DNA from: Prevotella sp. P3-122
GTDB lineage: Bacteria > Bacteroidota > Bacteroidia > Bacteroidales > Bacteroidaceae
Direction of reading: 5' to 3'
Assembly: GCF_002251365.1 (NCBI RefSeq)
Contig: NZ_NPJH01000053.1
Location: 1-64,000, forward strand
DNA: 64,000 nucleotides
Position 1 is the first letter of the stretch, and every line of letters begins with the position of its first letter. Positions 8,454 to 15,984 of this stretch are shown here, piece after piece. The translations under genes were made by a program, and so were the position numbers. The notes below the pieces were generated by a model, which was given only the letters and a program-made list of their open reading frames with translations, ran no database searches and was not told the DNA's origin.

Positions 8454-9647
8454 TCACTTCAGTTTGGCAAGTGTTTCCTTTATCCTTCTCATAGCCTCCC
8501 TGATATTGTCATCGCTTGTTGCGTAACTCATGCGGAAGCACTCTGGGTCGCCGAAGGCGTCGCCTCCCACAGTAGCCACATGTCCTTCCTCAAGAAGATA
8601 CATTGCAAAATCGGTGGAATTGCTAATGGTATGCTTGCCGTCGGTCTTTCCAAAGAAGCTGCTGCATTTGGGGAACAGATAGAACGCGCCTTCTGGTACA
8701 TTCACCTCCAGTCCCGGAATATCCTTAGCAAGTTCCACAATAAGGTCTCTTCTACGCTGGAACGCCTGTCTCATGGTCTCCACGCACTCCTGGTCGAGAG
8801 TGTATGCAGCCTCAGCTGCTTTCTGGCTTACAGAGCATGGACCGCTTGTGTATTGCCCCTGAAGTTTATTGCATCCCTTGACAATCCATTCCGGTGCAGC
8901 GATATATCCTATTCTCCATCCTGTCATGGCGTATGCCTTTGATACTCCGTTGACGATAATGGCTCTTTCTCTCATGCCCTCTACCTTGGCGATACTGGCA
9001 TGCTCGCCGACATAGTTGATATGCTCGTATATCTCGTCAGCCAGCACAAAGAGGTCTTCGTGCCTCAATATCACCTCTGCCAGTGCCGCCAGCTCCTGCT
9101 GAGAGTACACACTGCCAGTAGGATTGCTCGGCGAGCATAGTATGAGCATGCGTGTCTTTGGCGTTATGGCAGCCTCAAGCTGCTCTGGAGTCATTTTAAA
9201 GTTCTGCTCGAACCCCGCATTCACTATGACGGGCTCACCTCCTGCCAGCTTCACCATCTGCGGATAGCTTACCCAATAAGGTGCAGGGATAATAACCTCC
9301 TCGCCCTCGTTCACCAATGCCATGATGGTATTGCAGACGCTCTGCTTGGCTCCGTTGGAGACAAGAATCTCCGAGGGAGAATAGTCAAGTCCGTTCTCGT
9401 TTTTTAGTTTTGCAGATATGGCTTTCCTCAAGTCGGGATAGCCAGGTACGGGGGAGTATCTTGAATAGTTGTCATCAACTGCCTTCTTGGCAGCGGCCTT
9501 TATATGGTCTGGAGTATTGAAGTCAGGCTCGCCGACGCTCATGTTTATGACATCGATGCCTTGGGCTTTCATTTCGCTGCTTTTCTGCGACATAGCCAGC
9601 GTTGCAGACGGAGCCAGACGGTTTAGTCTATTTGATAATTGTGCCAT
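8454..9647 (-). CDS. Pyridoxal-phosphate aminotransferase, aspartate aminotransferase type (fold I)
   Basis: A 397-residue class I aminotransferase. The Schiff-base lysine is K237 in NGVSKAYAMTGWRIGY. Other signatures are SVGEPDFNTPDHIK, SNGAKQSVCN, PYWVSYPQMVKLAGG, LCSPSNPTGSVYS and FRMSYATSDDNIREAMRRI. This matches the aspartate/prephenate aminotransferase group that exchanges amino groups between aspartate or aromatic amino acids and 2-oxoglutarate. Substrate preference cannot be fixed by eye. The gene stands alone between the exb operon and ribBA, with its own promoter motif 28 bases upstream. Confidence 0.92.
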   Translation of the reverse strand: MAQLSNRLNRLAPSATLAMSQKSSEMKAQGIDVINMSVGEPDFNTPDHIKAAAKKAVDDNYSRYSPVPGYPDLRKAISAKLKNENGLDYSPSEILVSNGAKQSVCNTIMALVNEGEEVIIPAPYWVSYPQMVKLAGGEPVIVNAGFEQNFKMTPEQLEAAITPKTRMLILCSPSNPTGSVYSQQELAALAEVILRHEDLFVLADEIYEHINYVGEHASIAKVEGMRERAIIVNGVSKAYAMTGWRIGYIAAPEWIVKGCNKLQGQYTSGPCSVSQKAAEAAYTLDQECVETMRQAFQRRRDLIVELAKDIPGLEVNVPEGAFYLFPKCSSFFGKTDGKHTISNSTDFAMYLLEEGHVATVGGDAFGDPECFRMSYATSDDNIREAMRRIKETLAKLK

Positions 9648-9674
9648 AATATTGCTATTGTGTTATTGTTTCTG

Positions 9675-9682
9675 CAAAAGTA
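9675..9682 (-). promoter_or_regulatory. Candidate -7 promoter element for the aminotransferase
   Basis: TACTTTTG on the minus strand, 28 bases upstream of the start. A TTCG sits 19 bases further upstream in the -33 position, a partial match to TTTG. Confidence 0.6.
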
Positions 9683-9763
9683 ATCATTTTATTCTTTATA
9701 ACGAAAAAAAGATTGCAATATTTCACCTGTCACACAATTGTAACGACAAAAACTACATTTTCG

Positions 9764-10972
9764 TCAGTCTATGTGCAGGGTATGTCCCATACGGTCCTTC
9801 TTCGTCTTCAGATATTTGTAGTCGTAGGGTGTCGGTTCTATCTCAATAGGAACATTCTCGACAATTTCCAGACCATAGGCCTCAAGTCCCACCCTTTTTG
9901 TGGGGTTGTTTGTCATCAGCCTCATCTTGTGTACACCCAGGAAGCGGAGCATCTGTGCCCCACATCCATAGTCTCTCTCGTCAGGTTCGAAGCCAAGATG
10001 GATGTTGGCCTCAACGGTGTCGAGTCCCTGCTCCTGCAGTTTATATGCGGCAATCTTGTTCATGAGTCCGATACCCCTGCCCTCCTGCTGCATGTAGACT
10101 ATAACGCCCTTGCCTTCCTTCTCAATCATTTGCATGGCCTTATGCAGTTGCTCCCCGCAGTCACATCTCATACTGCCAAGGATATCTCCTGTAGCGCATG
10201 ACGAGTGTACCCGTACAAGAATCTCCTCGTCCTCGCTCCACTCACCTTTCACCAATGCCATGTGTTCGAGTCCGTTGCTCTGCTGTCTGAAAGGTATGAG
10301 CATGAAGTCCCCATAGCGTGTCGGCATATGAACCTTCTCGCCAACCTCAATGCTTGTCTCTTTCTGCAGTCTGTATGCTATGAGATCTTTGATAGTAATA
10401 ATCTTCATTCCCCATTCAGCCGCCAGTTTCTGCAGTTCAGGCATCCTGGCCATAGTACCGTCCTCGTTCATTATCTCCATGAGGGCACCAGCCGGATATA
10501 GTCCCGCCAGCTTACACAGGTCGACAGCAGCCTCTGTATGCCCCGAGCGGCTCAGCACGCCATTGTCCTGGGCGTAAAGCGGATTAACGTGTCCTGGGCG
10601 TCCAAAGGTAGAAGGCTTCGATGTTGGGTCAGCCAATGCCCTAAGTGTCTCGGCCCTATCGTGGGCAGACACTCCTGTTGAGCATCCCTCAAGCTTGTCG
10701 ACGGTAACGGTGAATGGCGTGCCGAGCACGGACGTGTTCTCCACCACCTGCTTGGGCAGGTCCAATTCCTCGCACCTGCTCAGGGTTATAGGAGCGCAGA
10801 GCACTCCCCTTGCGTTCTTTAGCATGAAGTTCACCTTCTCGTCAGTAATCTTCTCTGCGGCAATGATGAGGTCGCCCTCGTTCTCACGGTCCTCATCGTC
10901 AACGACAATGACGAACTTGCCTTCCTTGAAGTCCTTGAGGGCCTCCTGTATGCTATCAACTTTGAAATCCAT
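9764..10972 (-). CDS. ribBA: Bifunctional 3,4-dihydroxy-2-butanone 4-phosphate synthase / GTP cyclohydrolase II
   Basis: A 402-residue fusion that performs the two entry reactions of riboflavin synthesis, from ribulose 5-phosphate and from GTP. The N-terminal RibB domain (about 1-200) has [13 protein letters not shown] and GRPGHVNPL with [10 protein letters not shown]. The C-terminal RibA domain has zinc cysteines C259, C270 and C272 in [20 protein letters not shown] and the catalytic [12 protein letters not shown] segment. Length and order are standard. It lies 91 bases after the LptF/G gene; that gap is too short for an FMN riboswitch and no such fold is seen. Confidence 0.96.
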   Translation of the reverse strand: MDFKVDSIQEALKDFKEGKFVIVVDDEDRENEGDLIIAAEKITDEKVNFMLKNARGVLCAPITLSRCEELDLPKQVVENTSVLGTPFTVTVDKLEGCSTGVSAHDRAETLRALADPTSKPSTFGRPGHVNPLYAQDNGVLSRSGHTEAAVDLCKLAGLYPAGALMEIMNEDGTMARMPELQKLAAEWGMKIITIKDLIAYRLQKETSIEVGEKVHMPTRYGDFMLIPFRQQSNGLEHMALVKGEWSEDEEILVRVHSSCATGDILGSMRCDCGEQLHKAMQMIEKEGKGVIVYMQQEGRGIGLMNKIAAYKLQEQGLDTVEANIHLGFEPDERDYGCGAQMLRFLGVHKMRLMTNNPTKRVGLEAYGLEIVENVPIEIEPTPYDYKYLKTKKDRMGHTLHID

Positions 10973-11063
10973 ATTGTTGAGTGGGTTGTATATTGTTTCT
11001 TATTTATAAATGTACTTATCTTACCTCTACACCTTATTATATATAATATTCTTATGCAGAGCC

Positions 11064-12977
11064 TCAGGCCTTGTCCAATTCCATCTCCCTTATCCTTACG
11101 ATGATGTTCTGGTTGGTCTGTCTTATCGTCCTAAGGTCACGCAGCAGACGCAGTCGGAACATCCACATCCTGACGTACAGCACAGCGCCTATCGGGAATA
11201 TTATTCCGACAACCATATTGAGCCATCGTTTCTCGAAGGGTCTGGTATGTGCCTTGGCGGAGAGTATCGGGTACTGGTTGAGCTCGTGCAGCACAACCTT
11301 GTCGCGTGTATTGGACAGGTCCTCTATCACTGCCTCCATCTCCTCGTTGATGCGTTCTATCTCATGGTCTGGCGCGTACTTGAAGAACACCTTTATGACG
11401 TTCGGTGCCGCAACCAGCTTATGGTCGTTGGAGTAGACATTCACGTCCCTGTTTATCTGCCTCAGCCTAACAGCATCACTGGCATAGTCGGGCTCATTGA
11501 TGACAACCTCCTTCGAGAACACATGGCGTTTGAGCCTCAGTCCGAGGAGCTTCATGAAGAAGTCGCGGTAGGCATCGGAATTGAACACCACCGAGTCGTT
11601 GTTAGCCTTGTAAGTGACAAATACGGCAATAGGCGTAAGGACAGCGGGTGCCAGGCCCTTGCCAAACCATATTGCCCACATGCCGCCTCTGGCCATGCGG
11701 TAGCCGGAATTGTCGAGGATGTAATAGATGATGAACACAAGCACGGAGATAAGGATAGGATAGCCCAGTCCGCCCTTGCGTATGATGGCGCCGAGGGGTG
11801 CTCCGATAAAGAAGAAGAGCAGACATTGCAGAGCTAATGTAAACTTGTTGATGGCCTCTATCTTATGCTGTCTGATAAGCTTGTCGCCATCACTCGTAAT
11901 CATGCTTCTGAACTCCAGGTCGCTGACCCTGCTCTGCGTCTTGTTGAGGGCATCGTTCACCGCGTTCTGCTTTTTGTCGGCAGACAGGCGGGCATAAATG
12001 CTGTCGAAAGCCATGCTCTCCGCCATTGCCGCCTTCACGGCTTTCACGGAGTCGGTCTTGGCCAACGATGGCAAAGAGTAATACACCCTCTTTGCATCAT
12101 CATAATATGCCTTGCCTATGCTGTCGTATACATGGTTCAGCGAGTCTATGTCGGAGGTTATCTGCCTCAGCCCCTTACCCTTTGCATTGCTTGTCAGCGA
12201 CGATGCATCTGACATATTGAACTCACCATCGAAGTCGAGCACAATCTGCTTGGTGACGAAAGTCTCACGCCTGTATGGCACCGACGCGCTGTTGGCAATC
12301 TCCTGCGACTGCATGTTCTCGAACCACTCGCCGCTCCACAGCGTGAGCAGCAGATGCTTCTTTTCTGCCGTCGACTGCAACATACCTGAGTCAGCAAGGA
12401 TAATGGCCTGGTCCTCATAGCTTCCCGTCCTACGGTAAATCATCATTCCGTAGAGCTTTCCCGTCTGCACATCCTTTTTCTGGACATATAGGTTGCAGTT
12501 GGGAAGTCCGTCATAAAAAATACCCTCTGGTATCATCAACTCCGGACTCTTCTGCTTCATGGAGATAAGCAACTGTGCCAGCTTCAGATTGGCCTGCGGA
12601 GCAACATGGTTCTGAAAGTAGAACGAACACAAACACACAGCCACTGTGATGACGATGAGCGAGCGGAATGCCTGCATCAGCGATACGCCGGCAGCCTTGA
12701 TGGCCGTCAGCTCAGAGCTTTCACCCAGATTGCCGAAAGCGATAAGTGTGGACAGGAGGATAGCCAACGGCAGAGCCTGAGGAACAAGCATCAGGGCCAT
12801 ATACCAGAAGAACTGCGCCATTACTTCCATGGACAGTCCCTTGCCGATAAGGTCATCGATGTTTCTCCACAGGAACTGCATCATCAGCACGAACTGGCAG
12901 ATGAAGAAGGTTCCCACAAAGAGCAGACCGAACTGCTTGGCAATGAAAATATCTAATTTCTTTATTCGAAATGTCAT
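11064..12977 (-). CDS. LptF/LptG (YjgP/YjgQ) family lipopolysaccharide export permease
   Basis: A 637-residue inner-membrane protein of the permease family that with LptB pulls lipopolysaccharide out of the inner membrane. N-terminal helices include FGLLFVGTFFICQFVLMMQF and the family block ALPLAILLSTLIAFGNLGESSELTAIKAAG, followed by a long periplasmic domain and a second helix cluster with FFFIGAPLGAIIRKGGLGYPI. It is longer than enterobacterial LptF/G (about 360): an inserted region near residues 270-360 and a C-terminal extension with one more hydrophobic segment are normal for Bacteroidota. A single gene like this often replaces the LptF/LptG pair in the group; that cannot be checked within the window. 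Confidence 0.88.
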   Translation of the reverse strand: MTFRIKKLDIFIAKQFGLLFVGTFFICQFVLMMQFLWRNIDDLIGKGLSMEVMAQFFWYMALMLVPQALPLAILLSTLIAFGNLGESSELTAIKAAGVSLMQAFRSLIVITVAVCLCSFYFQNHVAPQANLKLAQLLISMKQKSPELMIPEGIFYDGLPNCNLYVQKKDVQTGKLYGMMIYRRTGSYEDQAIILADSGMLQSTAEKKHLLLTLWSGEWFENMQSQEIANSASVPYRRETFVTKQIVLDFDGEFNMSDASSLTSNAKGKGLRQITSDIDSLNHVYDSIGKAYYDDAKRVYYSLPSLAKTDSVKAVKAAMAESMAFDSIYARLSADKKQNAVNDALNKTQSRVSDLEFRSMITSDGDKLIRQHKIEAINKFTLALQCLLFFFIGAPLGAIIRKGGLGYPILISVLVFIIYYILDNSGYRMARGGMWAIWFGKGLAPAVLTPIAVFVTYKANNDSVVFNSDAYRDFFMKLLGLRLKRHVFSKEVVINEPDYASDAVRLRQINRDVNVYSNDHKLVAAPNVIKVFFKYAPDHEIERINEEMEAVIEDLSNTRDKVVLHELNQYPILSAKAHTRPFEKRWLNMVVGIIFPIGAVLYVRMWMFRLRLLRDLRTIRQTNQNIIVRIREMELDKA

Positions 12978-13014
12978 TCTCTCACTTTTTCCCCACTATG
13001 TGGCTATCAGTCTG

Positions 13015-13022
13015 CAAAATTA
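13015..13022 (-). promoter_or_regulatory. Candidate -7 promoter element for the Lpt permease gene
   Basis: TAATTTTG on the minus strand, 38 bases upstream of the start; no clear -33 box. Confidence 0.5.
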
Positions 13023-13128
13023 GTACAAAAAACTCAAATTCCCACCTATTTTATTAATTTTATATGTTTCGACCTCAAATCCGCAACTTAGCGCTATCGC
13101 ATCCTACTCGAGTGGGACATCATCACTT

Positions 13129-13213
13129 GGGTTCGAAGAGTTATGAGGGGTTCGAAGGGTTTGAGGGGTTTGAAGGGTTCGAAGGGTTATGAGAGGGTCG
13201 AGGAGTTATGAAG
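13129..13213. repeat. Degenerate 9-bp tandem repeat (GGTTCGAAG)
   Basis: About nine units of GGTTCGAAG, GGTTTGAGG, GGTTATGAG and similar follow each other with a period of 9 bases and occasional 10. An inverted tract of the same family occurs at 37891-37965 behind a GH30 gene. Confidence 0.8.
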
Positions 13214-13283
13214 GTTTACAGGGTATCCAATTAGATGTGCAAAAATTGGATATCCTAATTCTGAAGTTCATGTCGGTAATTGT

Positions 13284-13499
13284 CGCGCTGTAAGCGCAAA
13301 AGCGCATAGCCCAGGGTAGAGCGTAGCGACACCCTGGGTTATTTGATGTAGCTGATGGTCGCGCTGTAAGCGCAAAAGCGTAGATAACAGAAGGATATTT
13401 AACGCTTTTGCGCTTACAGCGCGCATGGACAATGCCACCTTACACCCAGGGTGCCGCTGCGCTCTACCCTGGGCTATGCGCTTTTGCGCTTACAGCGCG
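13284..13499. repeat. Long inverted repeat with 21-bp CGCGCTGTAAGCGCAAAAGCG copies
   Basis: The 21-mer CGCGCTGTAAGCGCAAAAGCG occurs at 13284-13304 and 13360-13380 in forward orientation and at 13403-13423 and 13479-13499 in reverse. The outer copies extend to about 55 bases each, including a CCCAGGGTAGAGCG...CACCCTGGGT hairpin, and the two arms differ at only about two positions. The whole could fold as a cruciform. A decayed copy of the CCCAGGGT part lies at 31543-31579, and the first 14 bases recur at 41201-41214. Confidence 0.85.
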
Positions 13500-13646
13500 T
13501 GCTGGTCAATATATTTTCTGCGAGCAAGTAGTCAGAGTAAATCAGGAACAGTCCCATTTTGGGTACAACAAACTGGACACCCTAAATATTAAATGAAGTG
13601 GGTGAAACCGTTTGCCATAGGATATGAATACGTTTGCATCCCTGAT

Positions 13647-13707
13647 AAGGTTAATAACCTTACGGCCTTAAGGTTATTAACCTTGCAGGCGTAAGGTTAT
13701 TAACCTT
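13647..13707. repeat. Three-unit palindrome array, 23-bp period (AAGGTTATTAACCTT), copy A
   Basis: Fifteen-base palindromes start at 13647, 13670 and 13693, exactly 23 bases apart, with 8-base spacers (acggcctt, gcaggcgt). The first unit has AATAA instead of ATTAA in the centre. The same architecture, same period and spacer length, occurs at 44532-44592. Confidence 0.9.
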
Positions 13708-14014
13708 ATCGGCAATGATATATATATGCATCGACCACGCAACAATATATTGTCACTCGAGATATAGCATGAACCGCAAATATGAATACGCCACAGACAA
13801 GATTTATAACCTTAGCGGCAATGAAGGTAACAAATACAGAGCACACTGCTATAAATGGTAATTACTCGAAATGTCAGATGACCCCATCAAGCGCAAGGGG
13901 CTTATCTTGGTTTTTGTCTACATTTTCATTTTCATCAATTCTTCAGCTGACACAAGTTTTTCCACCGAGCCGGTTTCAGTGGTAGCGGGAAACAGCACAC
14001 ACCGAGAAACAATT

Positions 14015-14044
14015 AAGGGTGCCTGGCAGAAGCCTTGCACCCTT
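14015..14044 (-). terminator. Terminator of the ferredoxin gene
   Basis: AAGGGTGC at 14015-14022 pairs perfectly with GCACCCTT at 14037-14044, 26 bases after the ferredoxin stop. On the minus strand it is followed by AATTGTTT, a weak T tract. Confidence 0.65.
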
Positions 14045-14069
14045 ATTTCCTTTTTCTGAAGTTTTCTGA

Positions 14070-14237
14070 TTAGCCCAAGCTGATAGCCTCGTTAGGACAA
14101 ACATCAGCACAAGTTCCGCACTCTGTGCAAACGTCTGGGTCAATTGAATACTTCTCGCCCTCAGAGATAGCTCCAGATGGGCACTCGCTAATACAAGAAC
14201 CGCAAGCAATGCAGTCGTCGCTAATTACGTAAGCCAT
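14070..14237 (-). CDS. 2[4Fe-4S] ferredoxin
   Basis: A 55-residue protein, MAYVISDDCIACGSC to NEAISLG, with two complete cluster motifs: CIACGSCISECP (cysteines 9, 12, 15, 19) and CTECGTCADVCP (cysteines 37, 40, 43, 47). This is the clostridial-type small electron carrier used by pyruvate:ferredoxin oxidoreductase, hydrogenases and Rnf in anaerobes. It stands alone with its own promoter motif and terminator; the untranslated leader would be about 155 bases, which is long for so small a gene. Confidence 0.95.
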   Translation of the reverse strand: MAYVISDDCIACGSCISECPSGAISEGEKYSIDPDVCTECGTCADVCPNEAISLG

Positions 14238-14396
14238 AATAAATTGTATTTAAGATTTAATTAATATGTTGGTTTCATCCTTCGTTTTCTCGCCTTGGCA
14301 TAGCTCAAGCATGCTTGGCTCAGCTCATTTGGCTTAACAAAAACGTTCGTCTCTTCTGCCGCACGCCGTCATGCGCCACAACATTCAAGTACCCTG

Positions 14397-14404
14397 CAAA
14401 GATA
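14397..14404 (-). promoter_or_regulatory. Candidate -7 promoter element for ferredoxin
   Basis: TATCTTTG on the minus strand, 160 bases upstream of the ferredoxin start. The leader between contains AAGCATGCTT and repeated CTTGGC/AGCTC words but no clear known riboswitch. Confidence 0.55.
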
Positions 14405-14515
14405 AGAATTTATATCGGAATACCTACAATTAGGTATTACTTTTTTGATAATTTAAACATTGTCTTAATAAACAGCTATGCAATATCAGTGCCAAAAACA
14501 CGTTAATAATAAAGA

Positions 14516-15283
14516 ATGAACAAGAAAGGCATCACATCAGCTATCATAGTCATAGCCAGCATGTGCGCACACATATTTGGTGGGCAGGCCATGGCACAGA
14601 CAAGGACGGTAGAGAACCGTCCCTATACCGACTTACGCCCATTCCATTTCGGCATCGTGGCAGGAACACACCTTCAGGACCTGGAGTTCGTCAACGTTGG
14701 CATGCAGACCATTGTCAACGAGGACGGAACCACAAGCGAGGCTCTTATCACCTGCGACCAAGACCGCTGGGACAATGGATTTACTGTAGGCATAACAGGC
14801 GAGCTGCGTCTGAGCCGTTCGTTCCAGTTCCGCATCGCTCCGGCAATGTATTTCGGCACACGCCACCTCACATTTCATAATTTCACAGATGAGGCGGCGG
14901 GAGTGAAGGAGTTCGAGAAGACGCAAACCATCAAGTCGGCATACATCTCTGCCGCCATGGACCTTATCTACGGTTCCTTGCGGTTCAACAACCACCGTCC
15001 ATACATGATGATAGGACTCAACCCGATGATAAACCTCACCGGCAAGAGCGACGACATACTAAAGCTCAAGCGTTACGACCTGTTCCTGGAGGCCGGCATA
15101 GGTTGCGACTTCTATCTGCCTTTCTTCAAGATCCGCCCGGAACTTAAGTTTCTCTACGGCCTGAGCAACTGCCTTGACACCGAACACGCCAAAAGCCTGC
15201 GCAATGCAGCCCTGATACCATACACCAACTCCGTGAGCAGCGCAAGAAGCAAGATGATAGTACTCAGCTTCTATTTCGAATAG
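14516..15283 (+). CDS. porT: PorT-family outer-membrane beta-barrel protein
   Basis: A 255-residue exported protein. The signal peptide runs to about residue 28 (GGQAMAQ). The mature part starts with LRPFHFGIVAGTHLQDLEFVN, then alternating beta strands such as LRLSRSFQFRIAPAMYFGTRHL and RPYMMIGLNPMINL, ending SARSKMIVLSFYFE with the terminal aromatic residue of barrel proteins. This matches PorT/SprT, which in Porphyromonas is needed for type IX secretion of gingipains. That fits the secreted proteins with C-terminal sorting-like tails in this window. Its partner genes are not adjacent. Confidence 0.8.
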   Translation: MNKKGITSAIIVIASMCAHIFGGQAMAQTRTVENRPYTDLRPFHFGIVAGTHLQDLEFVNVGMQTIVNEDGTTSEALITCDQDRWDNGFTVGITGELRLSRSFQFRIAPAMYFGTRHLTFHNFTDEAAGVKEFEKTQTIKSAYISAAMDLIYGSLRFNNHRPYMMIGLNPMINLTGKSDDILKLKRYDLFLEAGIGCDFYLPFFKIRPELKFLYGLSNCLDTEHAKSLRNAALIPYTNSVSSARSKMIVLSFYFE

Positions 15284-15364
15284 GGTTCTATTATCACTCG
15301 GGCATCCCCTGACGTTCTAAAGAACAAAAACAGATGACAAAACAAAAGAAAAAGAGGCGAAATC

Positions 15365-15395
15365 TTTGTGGGTTGAGAAAAATGTAGTAACTTTG
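15365..15395 (+). promoter_or_regulatory. Promoter of rplS
   Basis: TTTG at 15365-15368, a 19-base spacer, then TAACTTTG at 15388-15395: a complete match to the Bacteroidota consensus. The roughly 85-base leader to rplS contains GC-rich complementary words (gcgtaaccgc, gagtcgcagg, gttgcgttgg) and might be a ribosomal-protein leader; no established fold could be confirmed by eye. Confidence 0.85.
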
Positions 15396-15484
15396 CACCC
15401 GCTTTTCGGCGTAACCGCTGACTACGGACGAGTCGCAGGTCATGTTGCGTTGGAACGACAAACAATATTTAATTATCAATTACA

Positions 15485-15844
15485 ATGGATTTAATTAAAG
15501 TTGCTGAAGAAGCATTTGCAACCGGCAAGCAGTTCCCAGAGTTCAAGTCTGGTGACACTATCACTGTCGCTTACAAAATCGTCGAGGGTTCAAAAGAGCG
15601 TATCCAGCTCTACCGTGGTGTAGTAATCAAGATTTCCGGCCACGGCAACAAGAAGCGTTTCACCGTTCGCAAGATGTCTGGTACCGTAGGTGTTGAGCGT
15701 ATCTTCCCTATCGAGTCTCCGAACATCGAGTCTATCGAGGTCAACAAGCATGGTAAGGTTCGCCGCGCCAAGCTCTACTACCTCCGCAAGCTCACAGGTA
15801 AGAAGGCACGCATCCAGGAGAAGCGCGTCATTACAGGCGAATAA
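15485..15844 (+). CDS. rplS: 50S ribosomal protein L19
   Basis: A 119-residue large-subunit protein at the 30S-50S interface. Family motifs include [52 protein letters not shown] and [14 protein letters not shown]. Full length. It is monocistronic here, with a consensus promoter before it and a hairpin terminator after it, rather than in the rimM-trmD operon found in many bacteria. Confidence 0.97.
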   Translation: MDLIKVAEEAFATGKQFPEFKSGDTITVAYKIVEGSKERIQLYRGVVIKISGHGNKKRFTVRKMSGTVGVERIFPIESPNIESIEVNKHGKVRRAKLYYLRKLTGKKARIQEKRVITGE

Positions 15845-15868
15845 TCAGAACTCATCGCAAAGAGATAA

Positions 15869-15900
15869 AAAGCAGTCCTCGCACATGCAAGGATTGCTTT
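15869..15900 (+). terminator. Rho-independent terminator of rplS
   Basis: AAAGCAGTCCT and AGGATTGCTTT pair over 11 positions with one mismatch, followed by TT and GTC. It begins 25 bases after the stop. Confidence 0.8.
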
Positions 15901-15915
15901 TTGTCGTTTCAAGAC

Positions 15916-15946
15916 ATTGCTTTTTCAACGAAATTGTGTACTTTTG
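15916..15946 (+). promoter_or_regulatory. Promoter of metY
   Basis: ATTG at 15916-15919, a 19-base spacer, then TACTTTTG at 15939-15946. The leader is about 35 bases, so no S-adenosylmethionine riboswitch fits. Confidence 0.75.
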
Positions 15947-15984
15947 CATCTCACAACGATTTATTCACTACTACATTTTAGACA

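Larger units (their letters stand above)
13023..14014. other. Gene-free repeat-rich block of about 1 kb
   Basis: No convincing gene is seen: the open frames are short, lack family motifs, and several run through the repeats. The block holds, in order, a 9-bp-period GGTTCGAAG tract, a 55-bp inverted repeat with internal 21-bp copies, and a three-unit palindrome array at 23-bp spacing (each listed separately). The last 300 bases, after 13710, are unremarkable low-complexity DNA; a solitary ATAACCTTAGCGG...GAAGGTAAC near 13805 may be a decayed relative of the palindromes. Confidence 0.7.

Noticed and set aside
10973..11063. FMN riboswitch before ribBA
   Set aside because: The gap is only 91 bases and AT-rich; the conserved FMN-element words are not seen.
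11010..11837. 275-residue open frame opposite the Lpt permease gene
   Set aside because: Antisense shadow of a gene with clear membrane-protein features; composition is implausible (His/Tyr-rich).
13129..13213. tRNA T-loop-like GGTTCGAA words
   Set aside because: They are part of a 9-bp tandem repeat; no acceptor or anticodon stems can be drawn.
13647..13707. CRISPR-like array (regular repeats and spacers)
   Set aside because: Repeats are 15 bp and spacers 8 bp, only three units, and no cas genes are in the window.
13782..13985. 67-residue open frame in the repeat-rich block
   Set aside because: No start signal, no recognisable domain, and base composition unlike neighbouring genes.
15947..15984. 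S-adenosylmethionine riboswitch before metY
   Set aside because: The leader is too short (about 38 bases) for any known SAM element.
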